Origin: Bin5 sp034428395
Lineage (GTDB): Bacteria; Chloroflexota; Anaerolineae; Caldilineales; Caldilineaceae
Direction: 5' to 3'
Assembly: GCA_034428395.1 (NCBI GenBank)
Contig: DAOUHX010000175.1
Location: 1 to 5,573, forward strand
DNA: 5,573 nt
In this document: positions 1 through 4,476 of the stretch, one piece after another
Layout: each line of letters opens with the position of its first letter
How positions within the stretch are numbered: the stretch's first letter is position 1
Position numbers and translations under genes: made by a program
The notes under the pieces: generated by a model
Databases searched by the model: none
What the model saw: only the letters and a program-made list of their open reading frames with translations
Told to the model about the DNA's origin: nothing

Positions 1-101
1 GGCATGGCTGCCGGCTGACATGCCGCGGCCACGACGCCCGCCGATCCGATCGCCGACGCCCACAGAAACTGCCGCCGGCTCATACGTCTCTTCGCTGCCA
101 T
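1..101 (-). CDS. Exported Tat-type lipoprotein, N-terminal fragment (gene runs off the left edge)
   Basis: Only the first 33 codons are inside the window. The peptide starts MAAKRRMSRRQFLWAS, with a twin-arginine motif (S8-R9-R10-Q11-F12-L13), a short hydrophobic stretch at about 14-27, and a lipobox-like AAAC whose Cys is residue 28, followed by QPAAM. This predicts export by the Tat pathway and lipid anchoring at the outer face of the membrane. The ATG at 101 is chosen because a strong ribosome binding site (AAGGAGGA) lies five bases upstream; a second ATG at 83 (MSRRQ) is less well placed. The signal resembles that of the solute-binding protein at 2245-3636 (both contain MSRRQ), so a second solute-binding protein is the most likely identity. 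Other Tat-exported lipoproteins or oxidoreductases cannot be excluded. It lies 225 bp downstream of the last permease gene, on the same strand. Confidence 0.75.
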   Translation of the reverse strand, partial: MAAKRRMSRRQFLWASAIGSAGVVAAACQPAAM

Positions 102-106
102 CGATT

Positions 107-114
107 TCCTCCTT
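107..114 (-). promoter_or_regulatory. Strong ribosome binding site for the left-edge lipoprotein gene
   Basis: The minus strand reads AAGGAGGA here, followed by five bases (AATCG) and then ATG at 101-99. This is close to the full anti-Shine-Dalgarno complement and fixes the start of a gene of which only about 100 bp is visible. Confidence 0.8.
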
Positions 115-228
115 GGCTGAATGAACGTGGATTCCGACCTCGGCTGCCTCGCGACGGCCGCTGGCCGGGACTGCTACCGACGCAGCGCCATCAACCGCCG
201 CCGGGCCACTCGAATGAATGCAAAGCGT

Positions 229-258
229 GGCAGGCACAACGTAAAGCACCCTGCCCCT
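229..258. repeat. Degenerate copy of the GGCAGGCACAA...CCTGCCCCT palindromic repeat
   Basis: The left half GGCAGGCACAA (229-239) is identical over 11 bases to 4453-4463. The right half CCTGCCCCT (250-258) is identical to 4466-4474. The two halves are separated by ten bases here but by only two at 4453-4476. GGCAGG (229-234) and CCTGCC (250-255) can still pair as a 6-bp stem. It lies in the gap between the second permease gene and the left-edge lipoprotein gene. It may be a decayed or expanded member of the same family; with halves this short, chance cannot be dismissed. Confidence 0.4.
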
Positions 259-272
259 CCGCGAATGCACAG

Positions 273-278
273 AGTATA
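273..278 (-). promoter_or_regulatory. Candidate -10 element (TATACT) for the left-edge lipoprotein gene
   Basis: The minus strand reads GGAGTATACTCTG. The TATACT hexamer and the CTG after it match the -10 region of the importer promoter at 3788-3793. No good -35 is present: the best hexamers at 17-18 bp spacing are TATGCG and TTATGC. An A-rich stretch (AAAAAATT) lies further upstream. AGTATACT is itself a palindrome, so the match also reads on the plus strand. If real, the lipoprotein gene has its own transcript with a leader of about 165 nt. Confidence 0.3.
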
Positions 279-326
279 CTCCAGCGACTTTCTTCCGCAT
301 AACGCAATTTTTTCTTGCCGGTCCGC

Positions 327-1175
327 CTATCCCTTGATCGCGCCCATCGTCAGCCCGCCGGCCAGGAAGCGCTGCACCACCAGCGCCAGCAGCAGCACCG
401 GCAGCGTGACAACCGTGGCCGCCGCGCACAGCGCGCCCCAGTTCACTTGGCCGTAGGTCAGGAAGCTGTAGACAGCCAGCGGCAGCGTCATCGTCTTCGA
501 GCCGCCCAGGATCAGCACAAAGATAAAGTTGTTCCACGAGGAGATGAAACTGAGGATCGAGACCGCGGTGATGCCGGGCAGGCTCAACGGGATCATGATA
601 CGGACCATCGTTCCCAGCTGCGAGCAGCCGTCGATCAACGCCGCATCCAGCAGTTCGGTCGGCACATCCTCGAAAAAGCCGATCATGACCCACATGATCA
701 GGGGCAACACCGTCAGAATGTGGGTGATCACGATTCCTGCGTGCGAGTCCAAAAGCCCCAGCCGCTTGTAAACGATGAAGAGGGGAACGAGAAAAGTGAT
801 CCCGGGCAGCATGCGCACGACCAACAGCGCCAGGGCCAGCCCGTCCTGCTTGTACTTGGCGATACTGTATGCGGCCGGCAGCCCCACGACGAGAGACAGC
901 CCCACAGAGCTGACCGCGATTGTCAAGCTGTTGAACAGGTACCTCCCGAACGGATTTCGTCGAAATACCTCACCGTAGTGGTCCAACGTCGGGATGAAGA
1001 ACCAGACCGGCGGATCGCTGACGATCAGGAGGTTCGGTTTGAACGAGGAGACGAACATCCAGAAAAAAATGAAGAGAAAGAAGACCAGAAATACGGACAA
1101 GATGATCCAAAACAGGAAGTTATGGACTGTCCTCGTCTTCCTCATTCCCATCGGCCTTAAAGAGAGTCTGCCCAT
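327..1175 (-). CDS. Carbohydrate ABC transporter permease, MalG-like (CUT1 family)
   Basis: One of the two inner-membrane channel subunits of the importer, 282 residues from the chosen start, the usual size for this family. Six hydrophobic segments are visible at about 20-43, 80-106, 117-136, 145-168, 200-223 and 248-270. The cytoplasmic EAA loop that docks onto the ATPase reads DAALIDG at 177-183, with I193 and the I195-P196 pair at the expected spacing. The SSWNNF segment and the C-terminal end GLTMGAIKG are typical of MalG-type proteins. The start is uncertain. ATG at 1175 has AGGTG six bases upstream and is preferred; GTG at 1184 and ATGs at 1151 and 1145 are alternatives. The gap from the upstream permease stop is 40 bp, consistent with one operon. 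The substrate cannot be told from the sequence. Confidence 0.93.
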   Translation of the reverse strand: MGRLSLRPMGMRKTRTVHNFLFWIILSVFLVFFLFIFFWMFVSSFKPNLLIVSDPPVWFFIPTLDHYGEVFRRNPFGRYLFNSLTIAVSSVGLSLVVGLPAAYSIAKYKQDGLALALLVVRMLPGITFLVPLFIVYKRLGLLDSHAGIVITHILTVLPLIMWVMIGFFEDVPTELLDAALIDGCSQLGTMVRIMIPLSLPGITAVSILSFISSWNNFIFVLILGGSKTMTLPLAVYSFLTYGQVNWGALCAAATVVTLPVLLLALVVQRFLAGGLTMGAIKG

Positions 1176-1215
1176 GTGACGCACCTGGTTGTCCGGTAGC
1201 CGGATTTCCGAAGAG

Positions 1216-2178
1216 TCAGAGCCATGCCCGCTGCCGCAGTCTGATCAGGACTGCGCTGATGATCAGGATGATCACCATGAAGACCAGGATCACAGCCGAA
1301 CCGTAGCCCAGATCGTAAAACTCGAACGCCGTCAGGTAGGAGTAGACGTGCAGCGTCTCGCTCCGCCTGCCGGGCCCGCCGGCCGTCATGATCCAGATGG
1401 CGTCGAATACCTTCAGCGTATCGATCGCGCGGAAGAGCATCGCCACCACGATCGCCGGTTTCAGCAGCGGCAGCGTAATCTGGAAGAACTCCTGGAGCCT
1501 GCTCGCCCCGTCGATGCGCGCCGCCTCGAACGGCTCCGTCGGCAGCGAGCGCAGCCCGGCCAGCAGGATCAGCATCACGAAGGGGACGCCGTGCCACGTA
1601 TTGATCCAGACAAGGCTGGGCACGACCGAGTTCTCGCCCGCCACCCACAGGCTGGGCGGCAGGCCCAGTCCCTCCACGAAATAGTTCAGTATGCCGATTG
1701 AAGGCTCCATCATGATCAGCCAGATCACCGAAGTCGCCGTCGGCGTCGCCACCAGCGGCAGCAGAAAGAGCGTGCGGATGACGCCCAGCCCGCGAAATGT
1801 CCTGTTCATCACCAGCGCCATGACCATCGCCAGCACCAGCTCCAGCGCAAGGCTGGCCACCGTAAAGTAGAGCGTTATCCACAGCGCGTTCAGGAATCTT
1901 TCGTCTGCGGTGAGCACCTCAACCAGGTTTTCGACGCCCACAAATGTAAAGCGGGTCATCGTTACATTGACCCGCTGCAAGCTTAACGACAACGTGTAGA
2001 AGAATGGGTAGCCCATCAGCGCCAGGATCACGATCACCGCCGGCGCCGGCAGCACAAACGCCAGGTTGCGGTCGATCAGCGCAAACGCGCGCCGCAACAG
2101 ACTCCCGGTCCGGGCATCTTCCGGCTCCGGGCCGGCCTGCTCGCTCTGCACCGGCCCCGACCTCTCTTTCTCCTCCAT
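1216..2178 (-). CDS. Carbohydrate ABC transporter permease, MalF-like sugar permease (CUT1 family)
   Basis: The other channel subunit of the importer, 320 residues. A hydrophilic N-terminus of about 38 residues, rich in E, G and P, is followed by six membrane segments at about 40-62, 98-125, 133-157, 185-208, 243-263 and 293-312. The ATPase-docking EAA loop is canonical: EAARIDG at 218-224, then I234 and L236-P237 at exact family spacing. The protein lacks the large extra periplasmic loop of enterobacterial MalF and resembles the shorter sugar permeases usual in Gram-positive and Chloroflexota-type systems. ATG at 2178 is preferred because AAGAGG (minus strand, 2193-2188) lies nine bases upstream. 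The in-frame TTG at 2202 would begin inside the T-run of the upstream hairpin. It is co-transcribed between the binding protein and the second permease. Confidence 0.94.
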   Translation of the reverse strand: MEEKERSGPVQSEQAGPEPEDARTGSLLRRAFALIDRNLAFVLPAPAVIVILALMGYPFFYTLSLSLQRVNVTMTRFTFVGVENLVEVLTADERFLNALWITLYFTVASLALELVLAMVMALVMNRTFRGLGVIRTLFLLPLVATPTATSVIWLIMMEPSIGILNYFVEGLGLPPSLWVAGENSVVPSLVWINTWHGVPFVMLILLAGLRSLPTEPFEAARIDGASRLQEFFQITLPLLKPAIVVAMLFRAIDTLKVFDAIWIMTAGGPGRRSETLHVYSYLTAFEFYDLGYGSAVILVFMVIILIISAVLIRLRQRAWL

Positions 2179-2200
2179 CGCCAGCAACCTCTTCAAGATC

Positions 2201-2232
2201 AAAATGGCCGGCGGCGCATCCGCCGCCGGCCA
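2201..2232 (-). terminator. Perfect 12-bp hairpin plus T-run between the binding-protein and permease genes
   Basis: On the minus strand the sequence is TGGCCGGCGGCG, loop GATG, CGCCGCCGGCCA, then TTTT. The arms are 2221-2232 and 2205-2216, and the T-run is 2204-2201. All 12 pairs match and 11 of them are G-C. It starts 12 bases after the binding-protein stop codon and ends before the permease ribosome binding site. The T-run is short, so partial termination, or protection of the upstream mRNA 3' end from exonucleases, is more likely than full termination. That is how binding proteins of ABC importers are commonly made in excess over their permeases. Confidence 0.75.
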
Positions 2233-2244
2233 TAGGTCAGTCCC

Positions 2245-3636
2245 TTACTCTTCCTGCTCCTCGAGCATCTCCAGCAGCTCCTGCTGGCTCTGCTCGGCCG
2301 CGGCGCGCACGTCGCCGCCCTCGATCGAGGTCACGATCACCTGCGCGATCGACTCACGCGCCCGCATCAGGTTGATGATCGACGGCGGGGCCGGCGGCGA
2401 AAAATCGCCGATCGCACGCGAATCGAGCAGGACCTGCACGAAGTCCAGGTCGTCCTGCGTCGCCTGCGTCTTGTAGTCCTCCGTATCGTACACCGAACGC
2501 CGCGGAACCGCGCCCCCGTCGAGCACATATTTCAGCATGCTCTCCTTGTTGGAAATGAACTGCAGCAGGTACCAGCTCGCTTCCTTCTTTTGCGAGAGGC
2601 CGCCGACGGTGATGCTCCAGCCACCCGCAGAGGCCCGCTGACCGTTGGGGCCGGCCGGCATGAGGAAGTAGCCGATGTCGCCGGCCACAACCGACTTGCT
2701 CGGGTCCTGGAAGTCCTTGCGGAAGACCGCGTCGTCGATGATCATCCCCGCCTTGCCCTGGCTGAAGATGTTGACCGCGCCGACGTGGTCAATGTTGGGC
2801 GAGCCGGGCGGGCCGTAGAGGCGCAGCAGCCGGCCGTAGAAATCGAAGGCGGCGATCGCCTCCTCCGAGTCCATCAGCGGGACGCCTTCATCGTCCTCCC
2901 ACATGATTCCCATGCCGCCGAGAAAGCCCTTGAAGACCGAGGTCGGCACGGGTGGCTTGCCGCGCATTGTGATGCCGAAGATATCGCCGCCGCTCATTTC
3001 CTGCACCGTCTGCGCCGCGGCCTCGAGCTCGTCGAAGGTGGTCGGCGGCCCGTCGATGCCGTACTCTTCGAACAGGTCCTTGCGGTAGTAGCCGATCATG
3101 GCGCTCATCTGCATCGGCACCGAGACGAGGCTGCCGCGTGACGAGTAGCCCGCCATCAGATAGTCGCGTCCCATGTCCTCCCACAGGTCGTAACCCTCGT
3201 GGGTCATGCTGGGGTCGTCGACCCAGGGGCCGATATCGTTGAGCCAGCCGGCATCGTACCAGACGTTGCGCTCTTCGGCGCCGGCCGGCAGCTGGTAGAC
3301 ATCCATGTCCTCGTTGTTTGCCATCAGCTCGACGCGGATCTTCTGCACCATCTGCGCCCACGGCAGGATTTCCGTGTTCACGGTGATGCCGGTCATCTCC
3401 TCAAACTTGGGCAGAATCGACAGCACGTGGTCGCTCAGCGGCTGTGTTTCGCCGACGTAGCGCAGCTCGGTGCCCGCGTACCGCTGCCAGTCGAAGCCCT
3501 CGGGTTCCATCGCAGCATCGTCAGCGGCCGCGGGCGCGCTTGCCGGTCCCACCGGCGCGCACGCGCTCAGGTATACTCCTGCGGTGCCCGCTCCGAGCAC
3601 CTTCAACAGCTGACGACGACTCATCTGTGATCGCAT
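2245..3636 (-). CDS. Extracellular solute-binding lipoprotein of a carbohydrate (CUT1) ABC importer
   Basis: Family 1 type solute-binding protein, 463 residues from the chosen start, typical in length. It captures the substrate outside the membrane and delivers it to the two permeases encoded downstream. The N-terminus carries a twin-arginine motif (SRRQLLK, 6-12), a hydrophobic stretch, and a lipobox LSAC with Cys26, followed by a flexible A/P-rich linker. This indicates Tat export and lipid anchoring. The body has family features: an LP/IPKFEE-type helix and ITVNTEILPW strand near the N-terminus, the DVYQLPAG segment, and near residue 350 the GGWSITVGGLSQKKEASWYL motif common to sugar-binding members. 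The C-terminus is very acidic. ATG at 3636 is chosen because AAGGAG (minus strand, 3652-3647) lies ten bases upstream; TTG at 3657 would put the start ahead of that site. The ligand is not predictable; a sugar, polyol or glycoside is the family expectation. Confidence 0.93.
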   Translation of the reverse strand: MRSQMSRRQLLKVLGAGTAGVYLSACAPVGPASAPAAADDAAMEPEGFDWQRYAGTELRYVGETQPLSDHVLSILPKFEEMTGITVNTEILPWAQMVQKIRVELMANNEDMDVYQLPAGAEERNVWYDAGWLNDIGPWVDDPSMTHEGYDLWEDMGRDYLMAGYSSRGSLVSVPMQMSAMIGYYRKDLFEEYGIDGPPTTFDELEAAAQTVQEMSGGDIFGITMRGKPPVPTSVFKGFLGGMGIMWEDDEGVPLMDSEEAIAAFDFYGRLLRLYGPPGSPNIDHVGAVNIFSQGKAGMIIDDAVFRKDFQDPSKSVVAGDIGYFLMPAGPNGQRASAGGWSITVGGLSQKKEASWYLLQFISNKESMLKYVLDGGAVPRRSVYDTEDYKTQATQDDLDFVQVLLDSRAIGDFSPPAPPSIINLMRARESIAQVIVTSIEGGDVRAAAEQSQQELLEMLEEQEE

Positions 3637-3646
3637 GGTTGGGTTT

Positions 3647-3652
3647 CTCCTT
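3647..3652 (-). promoter_or_regulatory. Ribosome binding site of the solute-binding protein gene
   Basis: AAGGAG on the minus strand, ten bases before ATG at 3636. It decides the start: the longer in-frame TTG start at 3657 lies upstream of this site and would have no comparable signal of its own. Confidence 0.7.
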
Positions 3653-3687
3653 CCCAATGTGGTTGGAACGCGTCCGAAACTATGGTT

Positions 3688-3742
3688 TGACGGCCAGACC
3701 AGCGTAAATCAGGAAAACGCGCTGGAGGGCCAGTTACCGTCA
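3688..3742 (-). promoter_or_regulatory. Structured 5' leader (nested inverted repeats) of the importer mRNA
   Basis: A 55-nt region of nested dyads lies between the promoter and the first gene. The core is CCAGCG (3699-3704) paired with CGCTGG (3720-3725) around a 15-nt loop. GGCC (3692-3695) pairs with GGCC (3728-3731) after a 3x2 internal loop. An outer TGACGG (3688-3693) can pair with CCGTCA (3737-3742). The outer stem and the GGCC stem share bases 3692-3693, so they exclude each other. No T-run follows on the minus strand, so it is not a simple terminator. It could be an operator dyad or an RNA leader structure. I do not recognise a known riboswitch class. Confidence 0.5.
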
Positions 3743-3787
3743 TACTGCTTTGAGAGATTCTCGGGAAACCTGTGGAAGTTCTGCCAG

Positions 3788-3816
3788 AGTATAGTTCCTC
3801 GATTCGCGCGTGTCAA
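3788..3816 (-). promoter_or_regulatory. Near-consensus sigma70-type promoter of the importer operon
   Basis: The minus strand has TTGACA (3816-3811), a 17-bp spacer (3810-3794) and TATACT (3793-3788). The -35 is a perfect match and the -10 differs from TATAAT at one base. Transcription would start near 3780, giving a leader of about 145 nt before the binding-protein ATG at 3636. So good a core promoter suggests that control comes from a repressor or the leader rather than from an activator. No other match of this quality was noticed in the window. Confidence 0.8.
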
Positions 3817-3891
3817 TGCGCGTTTTTCAGTCATCCGAGACAGCGCGGACTCGGGGTGACCTCAAGCTGAAGCCAAGCGTCATCAAGACTA

Positions 3892-3913
3892 GCGGGCACA
3901 GGGACCGTCCCTG
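3892..3913. repeat. Palindrome CAGGGAC-c-GTCCCTG, divergent member of the local repeat family
   Basis: CAGGGAC (3899-3905) and GTCCCTG (3907-3913) are perfect inverted arms around one base. Aligned without gaps to 4408-4429, 18 of 22 positions are identical, including GCGGGCACA at the left end and CCCT at the right. It looks like a divergent copy of the same short element. It lies about 80 bp upstream of the -35 of the importer promoter, so a regulatory role as an operator is an alternative explanation. Confidence 0.5.
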
Positions 3914-3950
3914 CGGCGTCGGCGGGAAGAGTATCGAAAGGGTATCGGAT

Positions 3951-3990
3951 GTCGACCAAAGTCTTCCGAAGTCGTCAAAAGTCGACGATA
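3951..3990. repeat. Four 10-bp-phased direct repeat units (GTCG-CAAA type)
   Basis: Four consecutive decamers begin with GTC at 3951, 3961, 3971 and 3981: GTCGACCAAA, GTCTTCCGAA, GTCGTCAAAA and GTCGACGATA. Units 3 and 4 each match unit 1 at 8 of 10 positions and unit 2 matches it at 7. Short A-runs recur at the ends of the first three units, about one helical turn apart, and a T6 run follows at 3991-3996. This is the pattern expected of intrinsically curved DNA or of sites for a protein binding one face of the helix. It lies roughly 135 bp upstream of the importer's -35. Confidence 0.5.
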
Positions 3991-4003
3991 ATTTTTTCCC
4001 CTT

Positions 4004-4090
4004 GTGACAGGATATTCGGCCCTTCTTCTGTGACAGGACAAAAGGGAGGTCGACTCTTGGGCGACAAGATGCGACAAGGTGCCACAAATT
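4004..4090. repeat. Set of GTGACAGGA / GCGACAAG-type direct repeats
   Basis: GTGACAGGAT (4004-4013) and GTGACAGGAC (4030-4039) share nine bases and lie 26 bp apart; the match extends one base left as TGTGACAGGA. Three back-to-back decamers follow: GCGACAAGAT (4061-4070), GCGACAAGGT (4071-4080) and GCCACAAATT (4081-4090). The first two differ at one base, and the third matches the first at 7 of 10. All can be read as variants of G[T/C]GACARGRT. They may be tandem protein-binding sites or a decayed short tandem repeat. Confidence 0.4.
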
Positions 4091-4350
4091 GGGCCAATGT
4101 ACGGCAATATGACGCGTCTTTGCGTACACGGCGCGTTTTTTGTGGAAGGAGTCGGGGTTTGTGTCTGCGGCGCGAAGACTGGCGTGGGGAGCAGACAGGA
4201 AATGGCGGATGAATGGCTGCGGCCGGGCGTTGATTTCGGGTTCATGATGGCAATATAGCACATTTCCGGGGCTCTTGCTCGGCGTGGCACGCTTTACGTT
4301 TCCCGGTCCTGGTTTTCAGCGGAGCTGTCGGGCGGGCGGGACGGAAAACG

Positions 4351-4363
4351 GGCGGGTACAAGG
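4351..4363. repeat. Left half-copy of the palindromic repeat (GGCGGGTACAAGG)
   Basis: Matches the left half of the complete copy at 4407-4419 (GGCGGGCACAAGG) at 12 of 13 positions, then diverges, with no right arm. Probably a truncated or decayed element next to the two complete ones. Confidence 0.4.
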
Positions 4364-4406
4364 GCAAAGGCTCGGGATTAGGGACAGGGCGTATTGGCAG
4401 AAGAGA

Positions 4407-4443
4407 GGCGGGCACAAGGCCCGCCCCTATGGTAGGGGCAGGC
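4407..4443. repeat. Complete palindromic repeat copy facing an inverted half-copy
   Basis: The complete copy is 4407-4430. GGCGGGC (4407-4413) and GCCCGCC (4419-4425) form a 7-bp stem with loop ACAAG, and the tail is CCTAT. The inverted half-copy GTAGGGGCAGGC (4432-4443) follows at once, so GCCCCTA (4423-4429) and TAGGGGC (4433-4439) form a second perfect dyad around TGG. The half-copy is also the exact reverse complement of 4465-4476, allowing a larger hairpin across 4432-4476. I associate this style of element with Chloroflexota genomes; that is recollection, not a search. Confidence 0.65.
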
Positions 4444-4451
4444 AGGAGGGA

Positions 4452-4476
4452 GGGCAGGCACAAGGCCTGCCCCTAC
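4452..4476. repeat. Complete palindromic repeat copy overlapping the dehydrogenase stop codon
   Basis: GGGCAGGC (4452-4459), loop ACAAG, GCCTGCCC (4465-4472) is a perfect 8-bp stem, followed by CTAC. The CTA at 4473-4475 is the TAG stop of the dehydrogenase gene on the minus strand. The end of the element therefore supplies the stop, and the hairpin forms directly after it in the mRNA. There is no T-run, so it is not a standard terminator, but it may protect the mRNA 3' end. Confidence 0.7.

Larger units (their letters stand above)
3817..4472. other. Intergenic, repeat-rich region with no convincing gene
   Basis: About 650 bp separates the importer promoter from the end of the dehydrogenase gene. 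Frames that stay open here (for example minus 4261-3827 and 4290-3889, plus 4275-5117) give low-complexity peptides rich in R, P, H and S, without recognisable motifs. Base composition is visibly more mixed than in the genes, with A/T runs such as ATTTTTTCCCC near 3991. The region holds palindromic repeats at 3892-3913 and 4351-4476, four 10-bp-phased units at 3951-3990, and G[T/C]GACARGA-type units from 4004 to 4090. I found no tRNA, rRNA or transposase sequence in it. Confidence 0.6.

Noticed and set aside
315..1160. Long plus-strand open frame (281 codons) opposite the second permease
   Set aside because: It is the antisense shadow of a well-supported membrane protein gene. Its peptide is dominated by Q, R, D and H with no domain features, as expected from the complement of GC-rich permease codons.
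2200..2202. TTG start for the first permease
   Set aside because: It overlaps the T-run of the upstream hairpin. ATG at 2178 has AAGAGG nine bases upstream.
3655..3657. TTG start for the solute-binding protein
   Set aside because: It precedes the AAGGAG ribosome binding site. The ATG at 3636 is correctly spaced from that site and gives a clean Tat/lipoprotein signal.
3951..4090. CRISPR array or replication iterons
   Set aside because: The units are about 10 bp and imperfect, with no unique spacers of regular 30-40 bp length. There is no cas, rep or dnaA-box context, so neither label is supported.
4111..4141. Possible intrinsic terminator on the plus strand (ACGCG ... CGCGT followed by TTTTTT)
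   Set aside because: The stem is only 5 bp plus wobble pairs with a loop of about 13-15 nt, and no plus-strand gene lies upstream to be terminated.
3827..4290. Two overlapping minus-strand frames (4261-3827 and 4290-3889) in the intergenic region
   Set aside because: The peptides are low-complexity, rich in R, P, S and H, with no recognisable motif or good ribosome binding site. They run through the repeat units and into the importer promoter region.
4242..4463. Minus-strand frame of 73 codons containing GAGLVPA
   Set aside because: The GAGLVPA peptide is a translation of the palindromic repeat, and the same string appears in another frame through a second copy. This is repeat-derived, not a gene.
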